Assembly: GCA_016715365.1 (NCBI GenBank)
Contig: JADKAM010000009.1
Span: 68,980 to 132,979 of the forward strand
Direction: 5' to 3'
From: Chitinophagaceae bacterium
GTDB taxonomy: Bacteria; Bacteroidota; Bacteroidia; Chitinophagales; Chitinophagaceae
Length of the DNA: 64,000 nt
The translations under genes were made by a program, and so were the position numbers. Below are positions 17,140 through 26,093 of this stretch, one piece after another (within the stretch, counting starts at the first letter, position 1; every line of letters starts with the position of its first letter). Under the pieces are notes generated by a model, which was given only the letters and a program-made list of their open reading frames with translations, was not told where the DNA came from and did no database searches.

Positions 17140-17607
17140 TTAAGAAACCACCTCCTTTTCAACCACCACTTCGCCATGATTGATGAGCAATGCTTTAACC
17201 GAATTGGCTGTAATGCTGTGCATATAGGCACTTAGCAATATTTCATTGGCCAGGGCAATATCATCATCCGATTCTATATAAACTTTTGGATAAAGATTAA
17301 TGGTGGTAAACTCAAGATGATTTTCGTACAGGTTTATCTGCCCGATGGCATTGCATGAAATTTCTTTAACAGGCAGATTTCTTTTTTCAGCAATAGCGAG
17401 GTAGGTAGTCATGTATCCCCCGCTTAATGCACCTAAAAATAAATGCTCCGGTGTCCAGGTATCAGGTACGCCGCCTTTAAAAACCGGTGCTGTGGCAATT
17501 TCTATTGCAGCGCCTGCATCTTTTGCAGTAAGCTTTCCCTTTCTACCCACAGTTCTTTTTAATTCAACTTCAAAAAAGTACTGGTGTTTATCTGTTTTAT
17601 TAATCAT
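17140..17607 (-). CDS. OsmC family protein
   Basis: 155-aa OsmC/Ohr-fold protein; such proteins often reduce organic hydroperoxides with a Cys pair. Here the expected first Cys is replaced in the HLFLGALSGGYMTTYLA segment, while a Cys near KEISCNAIG remains, so the two-Cys peroxidase mechanism looks incomplete and the function is uncertain. It starts 6 bp after the UspA gene, forming an operon with it. Confidence 0.82.
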   Translation of the reverse strand: MINKTDKHQYFFEVELKRTVGRKGKLTAKDAGAAIEIATAPVFKGGVPDTWTPEHLFLGALSGGYMTTYLAIAEKRNLPVKEISCNAIGQINLYENHLEFTTINLYPKVYIESDDDIALANEILLSAYMHSITANSVKALLINHGEVVVEKEVVS

Positions 17608-17613
17608 GACAAT

Positions 17614-18438
17614 TTATTTATGTGAAATAAAAAGGGGCATTTTAATATCATGTATTATATCTGAAGCAAAACTTTTTCTAAACAGTTGTGAAAAAAGGGA
17701 TCGGGAGAATGCGCCCATTACAATAAAACTGTTTGGTTTATCTGTCATCCACTCAGCAAAATCTTTTTTGTTTTTCAGGTGCAGTGTCTGAATTTTAAGA
17801 TCGGGATAATGCCTCGATACCAATTCGGTGATGAGGCTGTACTCCGGTAAATCATCTTCGTGATTGATCAGTGCCAGGAGAATCGTTTCCTTTTGGGTCA
17901 GTTCTGCAAAAACATAAGCAAACTGTTTTAAGGCATACACAGATGATTCGTTTCCATCGTAAGCCAATACAACATGGTCAGGTTCAGTATAATTTTCTGG
18001 CACCAGCATTACCGGGCATTCTGCTTTCTTTAAAACTTCTTCCAGGTAGAAGTTAGGTTGATTAACAGATACATTTGCATAAAAAAGTTCGCTGCTTATC
18101 AATAAGGCATCGGCAAAACGGGTTTCATCAATTAAAGAAGATAAAGCCATCAGGTCAGTATCTTTATGAATCCTGAATTCAATTCCTGCGGTGGAACAGG
18201 CTTCTGTAAATAAGCTTATATTTTTACTCACCAGCACATCATCATTATTCCTGGTTAGCCATTCAGGCATCAGCGTCATCCCCTGCATGCCGGTGTATGC
18301 TAGCAATTTCGAATAATCAACCGGGCTCAAAAAAACGCCTGCCAGCAATACTTTTGTTTTGGCATTCATACTTTTGGCAAATTCAAAAGCGCCTTTGGGA
18401 AAATGTTGTCCGTCGAGGGCTATAATTAACTTTTTCAT
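17614..18438 (-). CDS. Universal stress protein UspA family (two-domain)
   Basis: 274-aa tandem Usp protein. The first half begins with MKKLIIALDGQHFPKGAF, the second with DHVVLAYDGNESSVYALKQFAYVF, and the C-terminal domain ends in the ATP-loop-like FIVMGAFSRSLFSQLFRKS. Bacteroidota use such proteins in starvation and low-oxygen responses. It is first in the usp-osmC(-LOG) operon and has a Crp/Fnr-type operator 55 bp upstream of its -7 box. Confidence 0.85.
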   Translation of the reverse strand: MKKLIIALDGQHFPKGAFEFAKSMNAKTKVLLAGVFLSPVDYSKLLAYTGMQGMTLMPEWLTRNNDDVLVSKNISLFTEACSTAGIEFRIHKDTDLMALSSLIDETRFADALLISSELFYANVSVNQPNFYLEEVLKKAECPVMLVPENYTEPDHVVLAYDGNESSVYALKQFAYVFAELTQKETILLALINHEDDLPEYSLITELVSRHYPDLKIQTLHLKNKKDFAEWMTDKPNSFIVMGAFSRSLFSQLFRKSFASDIIHDIKMPLFISHK

Positions 18439-18466
18439 ATTATCATCTATTTAAAAAGTTACATAC

Positions 18467-18532
18467 CAAATTTACTTTACGGCATTCCTAATTATGCTGA
18501 CTAAAAGATTAAAAAAAAATGATTTTTATCAT
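18467..18532 (-). promoter_or_regulatory. Crp/Fnr-type operator and promoter of uspA-osmC
   Basis: Operator ATGATTTTTATCAT at 18519-18532 (one change from the perfect palindrome) and a perfect minus-strand -7 box TAAATTTG at 18467-18474, 55 bp apart centre to centre, as for ccoS and crp. The ATG at 18438 is about 29 bp downstream of the box. Positions 18533-18686 hold no further clear feature apart from the upstream part of the fasciclin gene promoter. Confidence 0.65.
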
Positions 18533-18686
18533 AAAATGTAAACCTGAAAACAAGATGCCGCTTTTGTTCAACTAAAACATGTGTTCTTAAACAGTTTTTT
18601 TGATAATTGTGATTGTACGCATAAATTGATGATGGCGTAGTTTTTAGATTTATACCATTAAACTTTCACAATAAAAAAAATAAAAT

Positions 18687-19259
18687 ATGAGAAATAAGTT
18701 AAAAACCACACTGGCAGTAACCACATTGCTTTTTAGCATGTCTTGTAATAATGCAGAGCAAAGCAGTTCTGCTGCCACTTCAACAGCTACAGACAATTCC
18801 TCGCCATCCGGCCAATCCGGAGTGCAGGATGATGCATCTGCAAAAAATGTGGTGCAGGTTGCCGTAGGCAGCAAAGACCATACTACTTTGGTAACTGCCG
18901 TAAAAGCAGCAGAACTGGTAGATGCATTAAGCAATGCAGGTCCATTTACTGTATTTGCCCCAACTAATGCAGCATTTGATAAACTGCCCGCGGGTACCGT
19001 TGAGGGTTTATTAAAACCTGAAAAAAAGGATGCGCTGACTGATATTTTGCAATACCATGTTTCTGTTGGTGTGTTTAAATCAGATATGCTGCAGGATGGT
19101 CAGTCAATAGGCCAGGTAAACGGAGGAAATATTACCATCAGTAAAAAAGCAGATGGTATATATGTGAATGGAACAGTTAAAATCATTGCTTCCATTCCTG
19201 CATCAAACGGAATTATACATGTTATTGATGGCGTATTATTACCCCCTGCTGAAAAATAA
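18687..19259 (+). CDS. Fasciclin (FAS1) domain lipoprotein
   Basis: 190-aa secreted protein: lipoprotein signal with FSMSC (Cys 18), a Ser/Thr-rich linker, then one FAS1 domain (about residues 55-188) with H1-type motif GPFTVFAPTNAAFDKLP and H2-type IIHVIDGVLLPP. FAS1 domains act in adhesion or cell-surface interactions. Single gene, divergent from uspA and convergent with the haemoglobin gene. Domain identity is certain; role not known. Confidence 0.92.
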   Translation: MRNKLKTTLAVTTLLFSMSCNNAEQSSSAATSTATDNSSPSGQSGVQDDASAKNVVQVAVGSKDHTTLVTAVKAAELVDALSNAGPFTVFAPTNAAFDKLPAGTVEGLLKPEKKDALTDILQYHVSVGVFKSDMLQDGQSIGQVNGGNITISKKADGIYVNGTVKIIASIPASNGIIHVIDGVLLPPAEK

Positions 19260-19279
19260 GTTTATTAATATTGAAACAG

Positions 19280-19308
19280 AAAGGCATCCTGGTAAATGGG
19301 ATACCTTT
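19280..19308. terminator. Bidirectional terminator between fasciclin and haemoglobin genes
   Basis: AAAGG-c-ATCC pairs with GGAT-a-CCTTT around an 8-9 nt loop, with T-rich sequence on the plus side and A-rich on the other, between two convergent stops. Confidence 0.55.
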
Positions 19309-19319
19309 TGTTTAGCGGC

Positions 19320-19718
19320 TTAGAATATCCTGTCTGCCGAAGAAGATTCTTTTAAAATTTTGTTTTGCATTACAGCCGCAATACTTTTTGCTCTTTGCTT
19401 TACAAGGTTTGCTGTTGTACCCTCAAATAATTCATCCACCGTAGTACTGAACAGATGATTCCATTGCCGGAAATGTATTTCCGTTAAGGGAAGCAGGCGG
19501 TTTACATGTTTGTGCAGTTCCATCGGGTTACCGGTGTACGAGCCGGTATAAAAAAGCATATTCTCAAAAAAATCGTACATGATGGGTAAATGTTTTTCCC
19601 AGTTTACCATGGCTATATCAGAAAATATAAAGCCAATCTGTTCATCTTTTTTTATTTTACTGTAGAATTCATTCACCAGTATTTCTATATCTTTTCTTGA
19701 GGCAATGTCATATTTCAT
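19320..19718 (-). CDS. Group III truncated haemoglobin
   Basis: 132-aa haem protein of the 2/2 globin group III. It retains the family features FYSKIKKDEQIGFIF, MYDFFENMLFYTGSYTGNPMELHKHV and HFRQWNHLF, with the proximal His in the ELHKHV region. An upstream in-frame Met (19769) would overlap the hemerythrin gene; 19718 fits the family start. Last gene of the nos operon direction. Such globins bind oxygen or NO; NO detoxification or delivery is the likely role here by context. Confidence 0.87.
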   Translation of the reverse strand: MKYDIASRKDIEILVNEFYSKIKKDEQIGFIFSDIAMVNWEKHLPIMYDFFENMLFYTGSYTGNPMELHKHVNRLLPLTEIHFRQWNHLFSTTVDELFEGTTANLVKQRAKSIAAVMQNKILKESSSADRIF

Positions 19719-19728
19719 GCGGATGTAT

Positions 19729-20163
19729 TTAATGTAACAGTTTATAGATATCCTGCAATTGCTCATCACTGCAATGCAATTGTAGAGATGGAAATAAAAT
19801 TCTTTCTTCCTTCCGGATATGTTTTTCTAAAGCTATTGCCAAAGTATTCATGGTTTCTTTAAGATCAGTTGCAGTTTCAAGCGACTGAAATAAAGCAGTT
19901 AATTCCCTGTGTTCAGTTTTAATTTCCCCGGCAAGAGCATTTATTTCTACATTACAATCCGTTACCAGATCCAGCATCGCTTCTTCCTGTTCAAAATGTT
20001 TTTGAATGGAGCTCTGGAATAGTTCCTGTGCGTAGGTTACTTTATCAGCAATTGTATCAGGCATTCCTTTATAAGCCGGTGCGTTTTTTTTCAGTAACTG
20101 TGCAAGTATCAAAGAAGCATGATGATCTCTTGATAATGGTGCAATGGATTCATGTCTTTTCAT
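19729..20163 (-). CDS. Hemerythrin-domain protein
   Basis: 144-aa four-helix protein with the His/Glu pattern of non-haem di-iron hemerythrins: SRDHH near residue 13, HFEQEE near 57, EHRELT and HIRKEERILFP near 115. It could bind oxygen or NO or act in iron-sulfur repair. Located 3 bp after nosY and just before the globin gene in what looks like one transcript. Confidence 0.88.
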   Translation of the reverse strand: MKRHESIAPLSRDHHASLILAQLLKKNAPAYKGMPDTIADKVTYAQELFQSSIQKHFEQEEAMLDLVTDCNVEINALAGEIKTEHRELTALFQSLETATDLKETMNTLAIALEKHIRKEERILFPSLQLHCSDEQLQDIYKLLH

Positions 20164-20166
20164 GTG

Positions 20167-20934
20167 TTATAAATCTTTGTGATTAAATTTTCTTAACGAA
20201 AGCCAGGCAGGTATAACAACCCAGGTAATCAACACTGTAAAGGATATAATTAAACCGGTTTGTGCACCAAAAAAATCTTTAAAAATGGCTCCTGTATATC
20301 CCATTAATGCCGATACATCCATTTTTAATAAGATCAATATCCTGCTCAGGTCAATCGGGTTAAAAGCAACTGCACCAACCATTATTTTTTCCAGGGGATA
20401 ATCAGCAAACTGAAACAGGACAAATAAAATAAGCCCATCAAAAATGATTGAGAAATAAAGCCATAATAAAATAACCACGCCAATTCCCTTGGCTTTATCT
20501 CTTGCCATAACGGCTGCCAGCATAGCTATGGCTACAAAAATAACCGACAACAACAACCCTGTACCAAGCATCATAAATCCGGTTTCGGTAGCCTCATATA
20601 ATAAAATGGGAATACCTGCTCCAATAAAAAAAGCAAATGCCATGGATGCAGACAGCCCAAAAAAAAGGCTGAGCCATATCGTTCTTCTTTTTAAAGGCTG
20701 GCTTACCAGCAATTCTAAAAATTCGGAACTGTTATACACATAAATGGCCGAAAACAACATGCTTACCAGTGGCACAATGATCAGAATAATGTTCAGCAGG
20801 CTTAGTAAACCTTTTGCCGAATTATCTTCCAGGTTAAAAATGGTTATTGAAATTAATAACAGGAAAACAGTATAAGCCAGCACAATTTTATTGCGCAGGA
20901 TATCGATGATTACATATTTAATGATCTTCTTCAT
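20167..20934 (-). CDS. nosY: NosY-like ABC transporter permease
   Basis: 255-aa integral membrane protein with about six helices, ABC-2 type. It works with NosF and NosD in copper-sulfur cofactor assembly of N2O reductase. A 103-bp gap with a short dispersed repeat separates it from nosF. The Gly/Leu-rich helices and the ELLVSQPLKRRTIWLS loop fit the family. Confidence 0.87.
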   Translation of the reverse strand: MKKIIKYVIIDILRNKIVLAYTVFLLLISITIFNLEDNSAKGLLSLLNIILIIVPLVSMLFSAIYVYNSSEFLELLVSQPLKRRTIWLSLFFGLSASMAFAFFIGAGIPILLYEATETGFMMLGTGLLLSVIFVAIAMLAAVMARDKAKGIGVVILLWLYFSIIFDGLILFVLFQFADYPLEKIMVGAVAFNPIDLSRILILLKMDVSALMGYTGAIFKDFFGAQTGLIISFTVLITWVVIPAWLSLRKFNHKDL

Positions 20935-20959
20935 AAACTAATCTTTTATCTACTAAAAG

Positions 20960-21027
20960 CTGTCAGCCTGGGCCTGTTGAAGGCGGGTTTATTCAGTTTA
21001 ACGGGTTCGACAAGCTCACCCTGACAG
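20960..21027. repeat. Dispersed intergenic repeat, copy 1
   Basis: 68-bp element bounded by the inverted ends CTGTCAG and CTGACAG, with inner segments GGTTCGACAAGCTCA and GGCGGGTTT. Copy 2 at 52067-52171 has the same end pair and the same inner segments in inverse orientation. It sits within the nos operon between nosF and nosY. Confidence 0.6.
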
Positions 21028-21037
21028 TCTTCGGTTT

Positions 21038-21745
21038 TTATCTTTTCAGCATTACTTGTGCAATGGCTTTTGATAATTTTGCTTCGCCTGTTTCCTGTTG
21101 CAGGTTTGCAATACTTTTATGAAAACAGATTCTTCCATCCTGCATATAGATCACCTGCGATATCAGATCATCCAGTTCACTTAAAATATGTGAGGTAATT
21201 AAAACCAGTTTCCCCTTATTTTTTTCTGTTATGATCTTTGCTTTAAGAATCTCAGATGAAACCGGATCAAGTCCGGCAGTAGGTTCATCGAGTATCAACA
21301 CTTCGGGATTAAAAAGAAATGCCAGGGCGGCACTTACCTTTTGGCGGGTACCGCCTGATAAAGTGCTCATGCGTTTTTTTAAAATATCCTGCAGCCCAAA
21401 CTGGCTGATCAGTTCTTCATCCAGATTTTCATTTTTACATCCCCGTATATCTTTCATCATATCCAGCACCTGGCCAATCGTCATGTTCTCGGGATAACGT
21501 CCTATCTGCGGCATGTAACCAATCCGGGCACGGTATTTCCAATCGTGCCTGATATTATTGCCGTTAAAAGTGATAAAACCACTATCACAAACAACCATAC
21601 CCAGTGTACTTTTAATCAGCGTTGTTTTACCACAACCATTGGGGCCTATTAAAGCAATACACTCGCCTTTTAAGCAGGTAACAGACACATCATCCAGTGC
21701 CTTTAATTTGCCAAACTTCTTCGAGACATTACTTGCGATGATCAT
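21038..21745 (-). CDS. nosF: NosF-like ABC transporter ATP-binding protein
   Basis: 235-aa ATPase: Walker A GPNGCGKTT near residue 34, signature LSGGTRQKVS near 124, Walker B VLILDEPTAGLDP, H-loop SHI. Energises the NosFY transporter for copper-sulfide site maturation of NosZ. The start overlaps the end of nosD by 4 bp (ATGA), showing translational coupling. Confidence 0.93.
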   Translation of the reverse strand: MIIASNVSKKFGKLKALDDVSVTCLKGECIALIGPNGCGKTTLIKSTLGMVVCDSGFITFNGNNIRHDWKYRARIGYMPQIGRYPENMTIGQVLDMMKDIRGCKNENLDEELISQFGLQDILKKRMSTLSGGTRQKVSAALAFLFNPEVLILDEPTAGLDPVSSEILKAKIITEKNKGKLVLITSHILSELDDLISQVIYMQDGRICFHKSIANLQQETGEAKLSKAIAQVMLKR

Positions 21746-22977
21746 AATGGTAGAGGTTTCATTAAAGGATGTTCATCTTTTAAATTTTCGGGCGTTAGCG
21801 ATGGCAGTATCTTTTCTGTTTTATCCAGTAAAGAAGTCATCAGGCTTCTAAACAATATCATGGCCGGTGGGTTCTGTTCAATGATCATGGCATATAAACT
21901 TACCGGCCTGTACGGTATATCGCCCAGTTTATCCCGGTTAAGGTCGTAGCCTTCATATTTATCCCAGTAATTATTGTTGAAGCTGTTTAGAACCAGGCTG
22001 CCATTGGTTCCTACATCAAAAGTGTTTCCTTTAAAGTTATTATGTACAACGGTAACATCCATACAACTGGCCTGTATCTTCAGTGCCCAGCCGTTGGCTT
22101 CAAAAACATTTTTTTCCACTTGTATGCGGCTGGCCCCTTCCATAAAAATACCGGCCGTATTTTTTACAAAATGATTGGTCTCAATATAACTATCGCTTAT
22201 TTCTTTTAAAAGCAACCCATAAGCACCATCTCCCCAGTTCTCTTCAAAATAATTATGTATCATTTTTACATGATTGGAAAACATGACAGCCACACCGGCC
22301 CCGTTATTTTTAAAAACATTGCTGATGTATGCATCGTTATTGCTGAACATAAAATGCAGACCATAGCGCATGTTTTTTTCTGATATATTGCGCCAGATAA
22401 TAGAGTTGGTTACAAACTCAAAATATATCCCGTCTCGGTGGCCGGTTATATTGTTTGCTATAATGCGCATGCTGTCAGCCTTCCAGCAATGAATACCATT
22501 ACCGCTTTGCTGCTCTTCTTTGCTGAATGATACCAGTGTATTTTTTTCGATAGTGCAATTGGTGCCGTATTGAGTGTAAATGCCAAAGAAAGTATCTTCC
22601 AGTATATTGTTCCGTATCACCACATCCCGGCAACTGTATATTTTAATGCCGGCATAATCTTCGATACTTGAAATACCGGAATGAATTACTTTAAATCCAT
22701 CAACCAAAACACCATTTGCTTTAATGGAAATGATCTCATAGGTATGATCACCATCAAGTACAGGATGGTTAATCCCAATGAAGAAAATGAATTTATTAAT
22801 GACGATATTTTTTTCGTGGTAATGCCCCGGTTCAACCAAAACGGTATCACCATCAGCAGCAAGCAATAAGCCTTGCTGAATGGTTTTTGCCGCCTGCATT
22901 TTTCCTATACGAATAGTTTTTGCAGAAAGGTTGTGTGCAAATAAAACAAGTACTGCTATGTAAATTATTTTTTTCAA
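21742..22977 (-). CDS. nosD: NosD, periplasmic copper-site maturation protein
   Basis: 411-aa right-handed beta-helix protein with a signal peptide (MKKIIYIAVLVLFAHNLSAK) and repeated NNI/NIFE-type coils, as in NosD. NosD with NosF and NosY builds the CuZ centre of N2O reductase. Overlaps nosL and nosF by 4 bp each, so it is tightly coupled to both. Confidence 0.93.
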   Translation of the reverse strand: MKKIIYIAVLVLFAHNLSAKTIRIGKMQAAKTIQQGLLLAADGDTVLVEPGHYHEKNIVINKFIFFIGINHPVLDGDHTYEIISIKANGVLVDGFKVIHSGISSIEDYAGIKIYSCRDVVIRNNILEDTFFGIYTQYGTNCTIEKNTLVSFSKEEQQSGNGIHCWKADSMRIIANNITGHRDGIYFEFVTNSIIWRNISEKNMRYGLHFMFSNNDAYISNVFKNNGAGVAVMFSNHVKMIHNYFEENWGDGAYGLLLKEISDSYIETNHFVKNTAGIFMEGASRIQVEKNVFEANGWALKIQASCMDVTVVHNNFKGNTFDVGTNGSLVLNSFNNNYWDKYEGYDLNRDKLGDIPYRPVSLYAMIIEQNPPAMILFRSLMTSLLDKTEKILPSLTPENLKDEHPLMKPLPL

Positions 22978-23999
22978 GGCTTGATCAAATCATTCCAGGT
23001 AGCCGTATTACCCGGGAAGCGTTTTTGAATACTTACCAGGCTGTCTTTATTGTCAAATGCAGCTATATTCCCACCCATAGGGCTTCTTAGGCCATCGCTT
23101 TTTAACAACATGGCTGTTTGTAGATTTATTAACTGGTGCGTACCAGCGTAATTGGTGAGATAATAATTGCTGATATTGCCCGGCTCTATATCCTTTGTTT
23201 TGAGGTAAGATAAAATGCAATGCATATCATCAAACTTATAAACCTTTCCTTTTTTTGTTACCAGTTCTGCTCCAAAACGCACATCGCTGATGGTCATTTT
23301 ACAGAAATAGCAATTATCAATTCCCGGCCGTATCGGCTCGGGACCTGGTTTACAGGAAGCAAAACTCATCATGCATAAAAAAGCTGCTGCAACAGTTGTT
23401 ACTTTAGCTGCACGGATATTTTTGCGGCTGCTTCTCCACACCATGAACGTACAAAAAACCAATAGGGCACCAACGCCAACAAATATCCATCCGCCCATAT
23501 CCGGCATGGAGTATGCACCAAAATTCAGCAATTGTTTAAACCCGATAAGCGGTGGCTGATAAGCCATGCCGGGAACAATAATAGCCGCATCGGGGTTTAA
23601 GTTATGGCCATAATTATATTCCCATCTCCAGAAATCGTACATGGCCAAAATGCCAAAGCTTACAAATAATACAGATAAGAGATACAATAATTTTCTTCTA
23701 GCCACCAGGCCTGCAACTATAAAAAATAATGCAAAAAAGCCAATGATGTAAGGGAGTAATGTAAACTCCACAAAATCTTTGGTGTGCAGTGTTTTCATGC
23801 CTATGTAATGATTCAACCCGTTAATGATATCAACATTGCCGGCTAATTTATCAGGATAAATAAGTAACATCAGCCCTTCGGGATATTGAGGGGCCACCAG
23901 GTCAATCCGCCACATGGGCACAAATAAAACTGCAATTAAAGCCAGTCCGCAAAATATGAGTAAGATTCTTATCCAGGGTTTCAGCTTATCGTTTTTCAT
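22974..23999 (-). CDS. nosL: Membrane protein fused to NosL copper chaperone
   Basis: 341-aa protein made of two parts. Residues 1-190 carry four membrane helices (about 11-30, 79-99, 103-121, 171-188). Residues about 200-341 are a complete NosL: signal/lipobox-like FLCMMSFASC (Cys 216), then CYFCKM (230-235), which binds Cu(I) in known NosL, and FDDMHC. In other Bacteroidota I would expect these as two neighbouring genes, so this may be a real fusion. The ATG at 23999 is preferred over a TTG at 24020 that lies in the nosZ terminator. Confidence 0.88.
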   Translation of the reverse strand: MKNDKLKPWIRILLIFCGLALIAVLFVPMWRIDLVAPQYPEGLMLLIYPDKLAGNVDIINGLNHYIGMKTLHTKDFVEFTLLPYIIGFFALFFIVAGLVARRKLLYLLSVLFVSFGILAMYDFWRWEYNYGHNLNPDAAIIVPGMAYQPPLIGFKQLLNFGAYSMPDMGGWIFVGVGALLVFCTFMVWRSSRKNIRAAKVTTVAAAFLCMMSFASCKPGPEPIRPGIDNCYFCKMTISDVRFGAELVTKKGKVYKFDDMHCILSYLKTKDIEPGNISNYYLTNYAGTHQLINLQTAMLLKSDGLRSPMGGNIAAFDNKDSLVSIQKRFPGNTATWNDLIKP

Positions 24000-24018
24000 T
24001 TTCTCTTTTTTCAGATTC

Positions 24019-24054
24019 AAAAAAAAGGAACAGGCTTATGCAAAAGCCTGCTCC
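24019..24054 (-). terminator. Intrinsic terminator after nosZ
   Basis: 11-bp stem (24027-24037 with 24044-24054, one mismatch, loop 6) followed on the minus strand by eight T (24019-24026). It lies between nosZ and nosL and would lower expression of nosL-D-F-Y relative to nosZ. Confidence 0.75.
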
Positions 24055-24068
24055 TTCCAATCACAAAA

Positions 24069-26063
24069 TCATTTCTTTTTTGCAGTATCAGAAACCGCAT
24101 AATTTTTTCCGGTACTAAACAGTAAAGGAGTGTTGCTTCCGGCTGGTGATACCCGTATATAACCGGTCATTTCCTGGTGCAGGGCACTACAGAAATCGGT
24201 ACAGTACATAGGGAATATACCCACTTTATCAGGATTCCATTTTAAGGTTTGTGTTTCGCCGGGCATGATGAGCAACTCTGCTGTGGCTGCGCCTTTTATG
24301 GCAAAGCCATGCGGCACATCCCAATCCTGCTCCAGGTTAGTGACATGGAAATAAACTTCATCACCCATTTTTATTCCTTCAATATTATCGGGTGTAAGAT
24401 GAGAGCGTATGGCAGTCATGTACACATCAATCCTGTTTCCGGTACGTACAACTTTTGTTGCAGCTTCTCCGTTAGAAAAATAAGGATTCTTATTTTCCTC
24501 CATTTTAAAGAACTTCACTGAATTCTTTTTGATGAGATCTGCCGGTACTATCTGGGCATAATGCGGTTCGCCAATGGTAGGAAAATCCAGGATTAGTTGC
24601 ATTTTTTCTCCGCTGATATCATACAGCTGGGCACTTTGCGATAACTCAGGACCGGTAGGTAAATAACGGTCCTTGGTTATTTTATTATAAGCAACCAGGT
24701 ATTTACCGTTGGGTGTTTTTGTATCGCCACCGGCTACAGTTAAATGACCAACAGAATAATAAGTTGGTACCCTGTCAACCACTTTCAAATCTTTTATATT
24801 CCATTTTACAATTTCTGATGAAACAAACATAGAAGTATAGGCAAAGCCTTTGTTATCAAATTCCGTATGTAAAGGGCCAAGACCTGGTTTCTTTACTTCA
24901 CCATATAATACACTTTCGTATTTAAGAATGGGGACACCATCAAATTCGCCAATATAATCTTTGGCAGCAATGGCTTTTTGTAATTTATCGAAACTGAAAA
25001 CCGGAATTAATGCGGCTAATTTTCCGCTACCCACAATGTATTCGCCTGTGGGACTTACATCGCAACCATGTGGCGATTTGGGGCAGGGGAAAAAGTAACA
25101 CAGGTCTTTAAAATCTTTTACATCTAAAACGGTTACTTCAGTTTTAATAGTTGAGGTAGCCGAATGGGTAATATCGCTGTAAACATTATGGGCATACTTT
25201 ACAGATTGTTTTCTACCCTTACCTGCTTTAATATATTCTTCTGCTTTTTTCCAGTTTACGGCCATGATAAAATCCTTATCTTTTTGTGAAGCATTTACTT
25301 CCAGCAACGTGTTGGCCTGTTCTGTATTGTACATAGAAAAGAAGAACCATCCATGTGATACACCTTTTCCGGCACGGCTCAGGTCAAAATTAACACCGGG
25401 GCATTGCAATTGAAATGCAATGTCCATAGCGCCATTTTCTTTGGCAACGCTGATAAAACTGATGGTACCTTTAAAGTTTTGTTTGTAGGTATTGATGGGG
25501 ACATCTCCGTTTGCATCATCTGGTGGTACACTGAAACGTGTGCCGGCAACAACATACTCGGTATTTTCTGTTATAAAAGGTGAAGAGTGATTACCGCCGC
25601 TGTTTGGTAACTCAATAATTTCTGCAGTGCGGAAAGTGGTTAAATCAATTCGTGCTACCCTTGGTGTGTTGTTGGCGTTTCCAAAAGCCCAGCGGCCGTC
25701 GTACTCACCATTTGTTTTTGAAACCTGCACGTGATGCAGATCATCCCATGGCACAAATCCATGCGACGTATTCAGCATTGGCTTTGTTTCCTCGCTGTAA
25801 CCCCAGCCCTTTTCCGGATCAACAGAAAAAACCGGTATCACACGAAGCAAACGTCCCGATGGTAAACCATAGGTACTCATTTGTCCGCTAAAACCACCCG
25901 ATACAAAATTATAGAACTCATCATATTTACCGGGTGCTACATACACTTTGGCTGCAGCATCGGAACTTACCGCTGAGCCGGCGTTTTTTGGTTTGCAGGC
26001 TGTAAAGCCAAACAGCAAGCTGAAGCTAAGAGCAGCTACTGCCAAATGTTTATAATTTTTCAT
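24069..26063 (-). CDS. nosZ: Nitrous-oxide reductase NosZ (clade II, Sec-type)
   Basis: 664-aa periplasmic enzyme that reduces N2O to N2. Beta-propeller with CuZ histidines in DDLHHVQ, AHNVYSD, SPHGCD, GPLHTEF, VGHLTVAG and EPHYAQ; C-terminal cupredoxin with the CuA motif YCTDFCSALHQEMTGY. The N-terminus has a lipoprotein-type Sec signal (GFTAC, Cys 23) and no twin-arginine motif, which places it in clade II. It follows a cytochrome c gene by 30 bp. Electrons may come from that cytochrome. Confidence 0.96.
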   Translation of the reverse strand: MKNYKHLAVAALSFSLLFGFTACKPKNAGSAVSSDAAAKVYVAPGKYDEFYNFVSGGFSGQMSTYGLPSGRLLRVIPVFSVDPEKGWGYSEETKPMLNTSHGFVPWDDLHHVQVSKTNGEYDGRWAFGNANNTPRVARIDLTTFRTAEIIELPNSGGNHSSPFITENTEYVVAGTRFSVPPDDANGDVPINTYKQNFKGTISFISVAKENGAMDIAFQLQCPGVNFDLSRAGKGVSHGWFFFSMYNTEQANTLLEVNASQKDKDFIMAVNWKKAEEYIKAGKGRKQSVKYAHNVYSDITHSATSTIKTEVTVLDVKDFKDLCYFFPCPKSPHGCDVSPTGEYIVGSGKLAALIPVFSFDKLQKAIAAKDYIGEFDGVPILKYESVLYGEVKKPGLGPLHTEFDNKGFAYTSMFVSSEIVKWNIKDLKVVDRVPTYYSVGHLTVAGGDTKTPNGKYLVAYNKITKDRYLPTGPELSQSAQLYDISGEKMQLILDFPTIGEPHYAQIVPADLIKKNSVKFFKMEENKNPYFSNGEAATKVVRTGNRIDVYMTAIRSHLTPDNIEGIKMGDEVYFHVTNLEQDWDVPHGFAIKGAATAELLIMPGETQTLKWNPDKVGIFPMYCTDFCSALHQEMTGYIRVSPAGSNTPLLFSTGKNYAVSDTAKKK

Positions 26064-26093
26064 TTTATTTAATTTTTATGTGGAGAGTTAATT

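Noticed and set aside
18582..18593. TGTTCTTAAACA palindrome as an operator for the fasciclin gene
   Set aside because: Does not match the TGATTnnAATCA set and is not at 33 or 55 bp from a good -7 box.
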